This document shows, piece by piece, positions 59,305 to 60,912 of a DNA stretch of 60,912 nucleotides. Numbering within the stretch: the first letter of the stretch is position 1; each line of letters opens with the position of its first letter. This stretch comes from Owenia fusiformis (taxonomy: Eukaryota; Annelida; Polychaeta; Sabellida; Oweniidae). Where the stretch lies: positions 23,793,754-23,854,665 of the forward strand of contig CAIIXF020000011.1 in assembly GCA_903813345.2 (NCBI GenBank). The letters run 5' to 3'. The notes under the pieces were generated by a model that searched no databases, was not told the DNA's origin, and saw only the letters and a list, made by a program, of their open reading frames with translations. The translations under genes and the position numbers were made by a program.

Positions 59305-60232
59305 ATACATTTTTTCTCAAAATGTATGGATAAACAATAAAATTTCAGCATTAAGCAGTGCAAATTTAGTTCAAAGCTTCTATAAAGGGAGTCCAACTTA
59401 TAGACGTTGAAGATCCGACTCGTTTCAAGAAGAATATCGGCAGCTTAAACCAAGCCCGGTGATCATACAAAATGGATGGAGTGGGGGGGGGGAGTAGGTG
59501 ATTTCTGCAAGAAAACTCAACAAAATTGGAATATTTATTTTTTCAAGATAAAATTTACAACTAGTATTTCTTTTTCTTTCTAGTATTTTTTTGAACTGAT
59601 ACGCTTCTAAGATATGAGATCTATTATAAAAGGCGCATCATCTTAATCAACGTGCAAAAGTCAATGTTTTTGCTATAACTCAGGCAACTATGGTCTAAAC
59701 GACCTGTAATAAATAGGTATAAGGGGCGTTATTATTACAACACTGACATTGCTCACTTTTTAAAGTTGTTTCAGTGCGTTATACAAAAAATAACCCCATT
59801 CTTACAAAATCACAAAAAGTGAAATATCTATTCTTGTATTGCATTTTCTTTCACTGGACATATTTTAATTTGTATTGCTATTAGATACATAAGGGTGATA
59901 TGAAAATTGAACCACTAAAACAGATGTACTTTAAGTTAAAGGAAACTTTCTACCATACCGGCCATGCTATCTGACCCGAACGAGCCACCTTGTGGTGAGA
60001 CTGGTAACTACCTGTTCGCATCTGCGTTATTACGCAGAGACATAAACGTATACACAAGGAAACGATAGGAGCTAACCTATTTTATCTCTGTATACATTTT
60101 AACTTTAATACATCTTTACAAAAAAATACAAAATACCTGTATATTGATTTTTTGACCTTGACCGATTCTTCGAATCGAATTTGTCCAAAGGTCTTGAAAC
60201 ATAAAATGCCCCAATATTTATCTTTGACCTTG
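59305..60232 (-). repeat. Right arm of the long-range inverted repeat (partner 36913-37857)
   Basis: Reverse complement of 36913-37857 (landmarks AGCATTAAGCAGTGCAAATT, GAACGAGCCACCTTGTGGTG, TGACCTTGACCGATTCTTCG). Beyond 60232 the TGACCTT-rich sequence continues, so the repeat probably extends outward, where the left arm is hidden by the gap. Confidence 0.85.
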
Positions 60233-60912
60233 GGATGACCTTGTACAAGAAACATTAATGTTGACCTCGGTACATCTAATTATAATTCGCCAAGGGCCAT
60301 AGTATCATCAAACGCCAAATACCTAGACATTGATCGTTTACCTTTGATGAACTTAACTCTGACCTTCGGAGACCAACTTGCTTTATAAGGTTAAATCGTG
60401 TAGAAGGAGATGTCCCAACAGACAGACAAAATGACAGACAGACCAAACATGCTTTATAATAGGTCCCGACATCTCCCTTTGCCCTCATACTTGATGGGCC
60501 AGTGAGCGTTCTACTAAGGTCAGAGGTCAAAGTCATTCTAGGTTAAAGGCAGAATCAGATATATGGGGGTGACAAAATTACAAGCAACATGTACAATTGA
60601 CGTACCAATCTATTCCTTACAATCTCAAATACAATATCTCACAAAATATTTACATATGTTACAAATTGATGAGGTTACAATACATCTAGATTAAAAGTGC
60701 AAAATTGTTTAAGTTCTCCCAAATAATAAGTAACCATTCTTATAGAAAAAATATACATTGTTGTAAACTCTTTAGTTTTCCTGAAATAAAGTGTGCACTT
60801 TTGGGATTTTTAGGAAATAGACGTGAAAAGGAATAACATAAGCCAGAAATATTCTAAAATTGAAACAATTTTTGTTAAACTGTTTGCTAGTGATCTGATT
60901 CTCTCTTTAAAA
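60233..60912. repeat. TGACCTT-rich dispersed repeat with GACA run
   Basis: Contains repeated TGACCTT/GACCTTGA words and a (GACA)n-like run (ACAGACAGACAAAATGACAG near 60418). This sort of low-complexity TGACC/GACA repeat is common in marine invertebrate genomes. No gene is seen. Confidence 0.45.

Noticed and set aside
36913-60232. Polinton/Maverick element
   Set aside because: Long inverted ends would fit, but no protein-primed polymerase, integrase, ATPase, protease or capsid coding remains are visible.

Overview
This looks like an AT-rich nuclear contig from an animal, most likely a marine invertebrate. The real genes have short exons split by GT-AG introns, and they encode animal-type proteins: a sodium-dependent glucose transporter-like MFS carrier, kringle and CUB domains, and tryptophan hydroxylase. 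Non-LTR retrotransposons, mariner, hAT-like and piggyBac-like elements and TGACC-rich dispersed repeats are abundant. The phylum cannot be fixed from sequence alone; a lophotrochozoan or ambulacrarian is plausible. Two runs of exactly 500 N (1913-2412 and 36413-36912) are assembly gaps.

Layout. Positions 1-132 (minus) hold a possible N-terminal exon running off the window. Positions 1.9-15.1 kb carry two tandem, same-strand (minus) copies of an NaGLT1/MFSD4B-like transporter gene. Copy A (2.4-7.1 kb) loses its 3' end in the gap. Copy B (12.1-14.9 kb) is complete with four coding exons. The duplication includes the 5' flank, so one copy serves as the empty-site control for insertions in the other: a solo LTR with a 4-bp target duplication, a TIR element with subterminal repeats, and a 1-kb repeat array in intron 3. 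Positions 16-19 kb hold a run of hairpin (foldback) MITEs. Positions 19.5-26.0 kb (plus) carry a secreted kringle-kringle-CUB gene whose last large intron contains a piggyBac-like MITE and a 5'-truncated L1/Tx1-like LINE with a 17-bp target duplication. Positions 27.2-34.4 kb (minus, convergent) carry a complete 11-exon tryptophan hydroxylase gene of 487 codons, the rate-limiting step of serotonin synthesis.

From about 34.9 kb to the end I find no convincing host gene. The region is nested repeats: a mariner-type foldback element, a 2.3-kb TIR element whose ends are packed with a GCTTCGTTA motif, an hAT-like element broken by a LINE, a CACTG-ended element inserted into a tRNA-bearing inverted repeat, another 5'-truncated LINE, and a 3.9-kb foldback element with about 790-bp arms around a roughly 175-bp satellite and a 36-bp minisatellite. 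A 0.93-kb inverted repeat pair (36.9-37.9 and 59.3-60.2 kb) brackets this whole region.

The host genes do not form an obvious pathway. Transporter duplication, kringle-CUB secretion and serotonin synthesis look like ordinary neighbours. The unusual content is the density and nesting of inverted-repeat elements.
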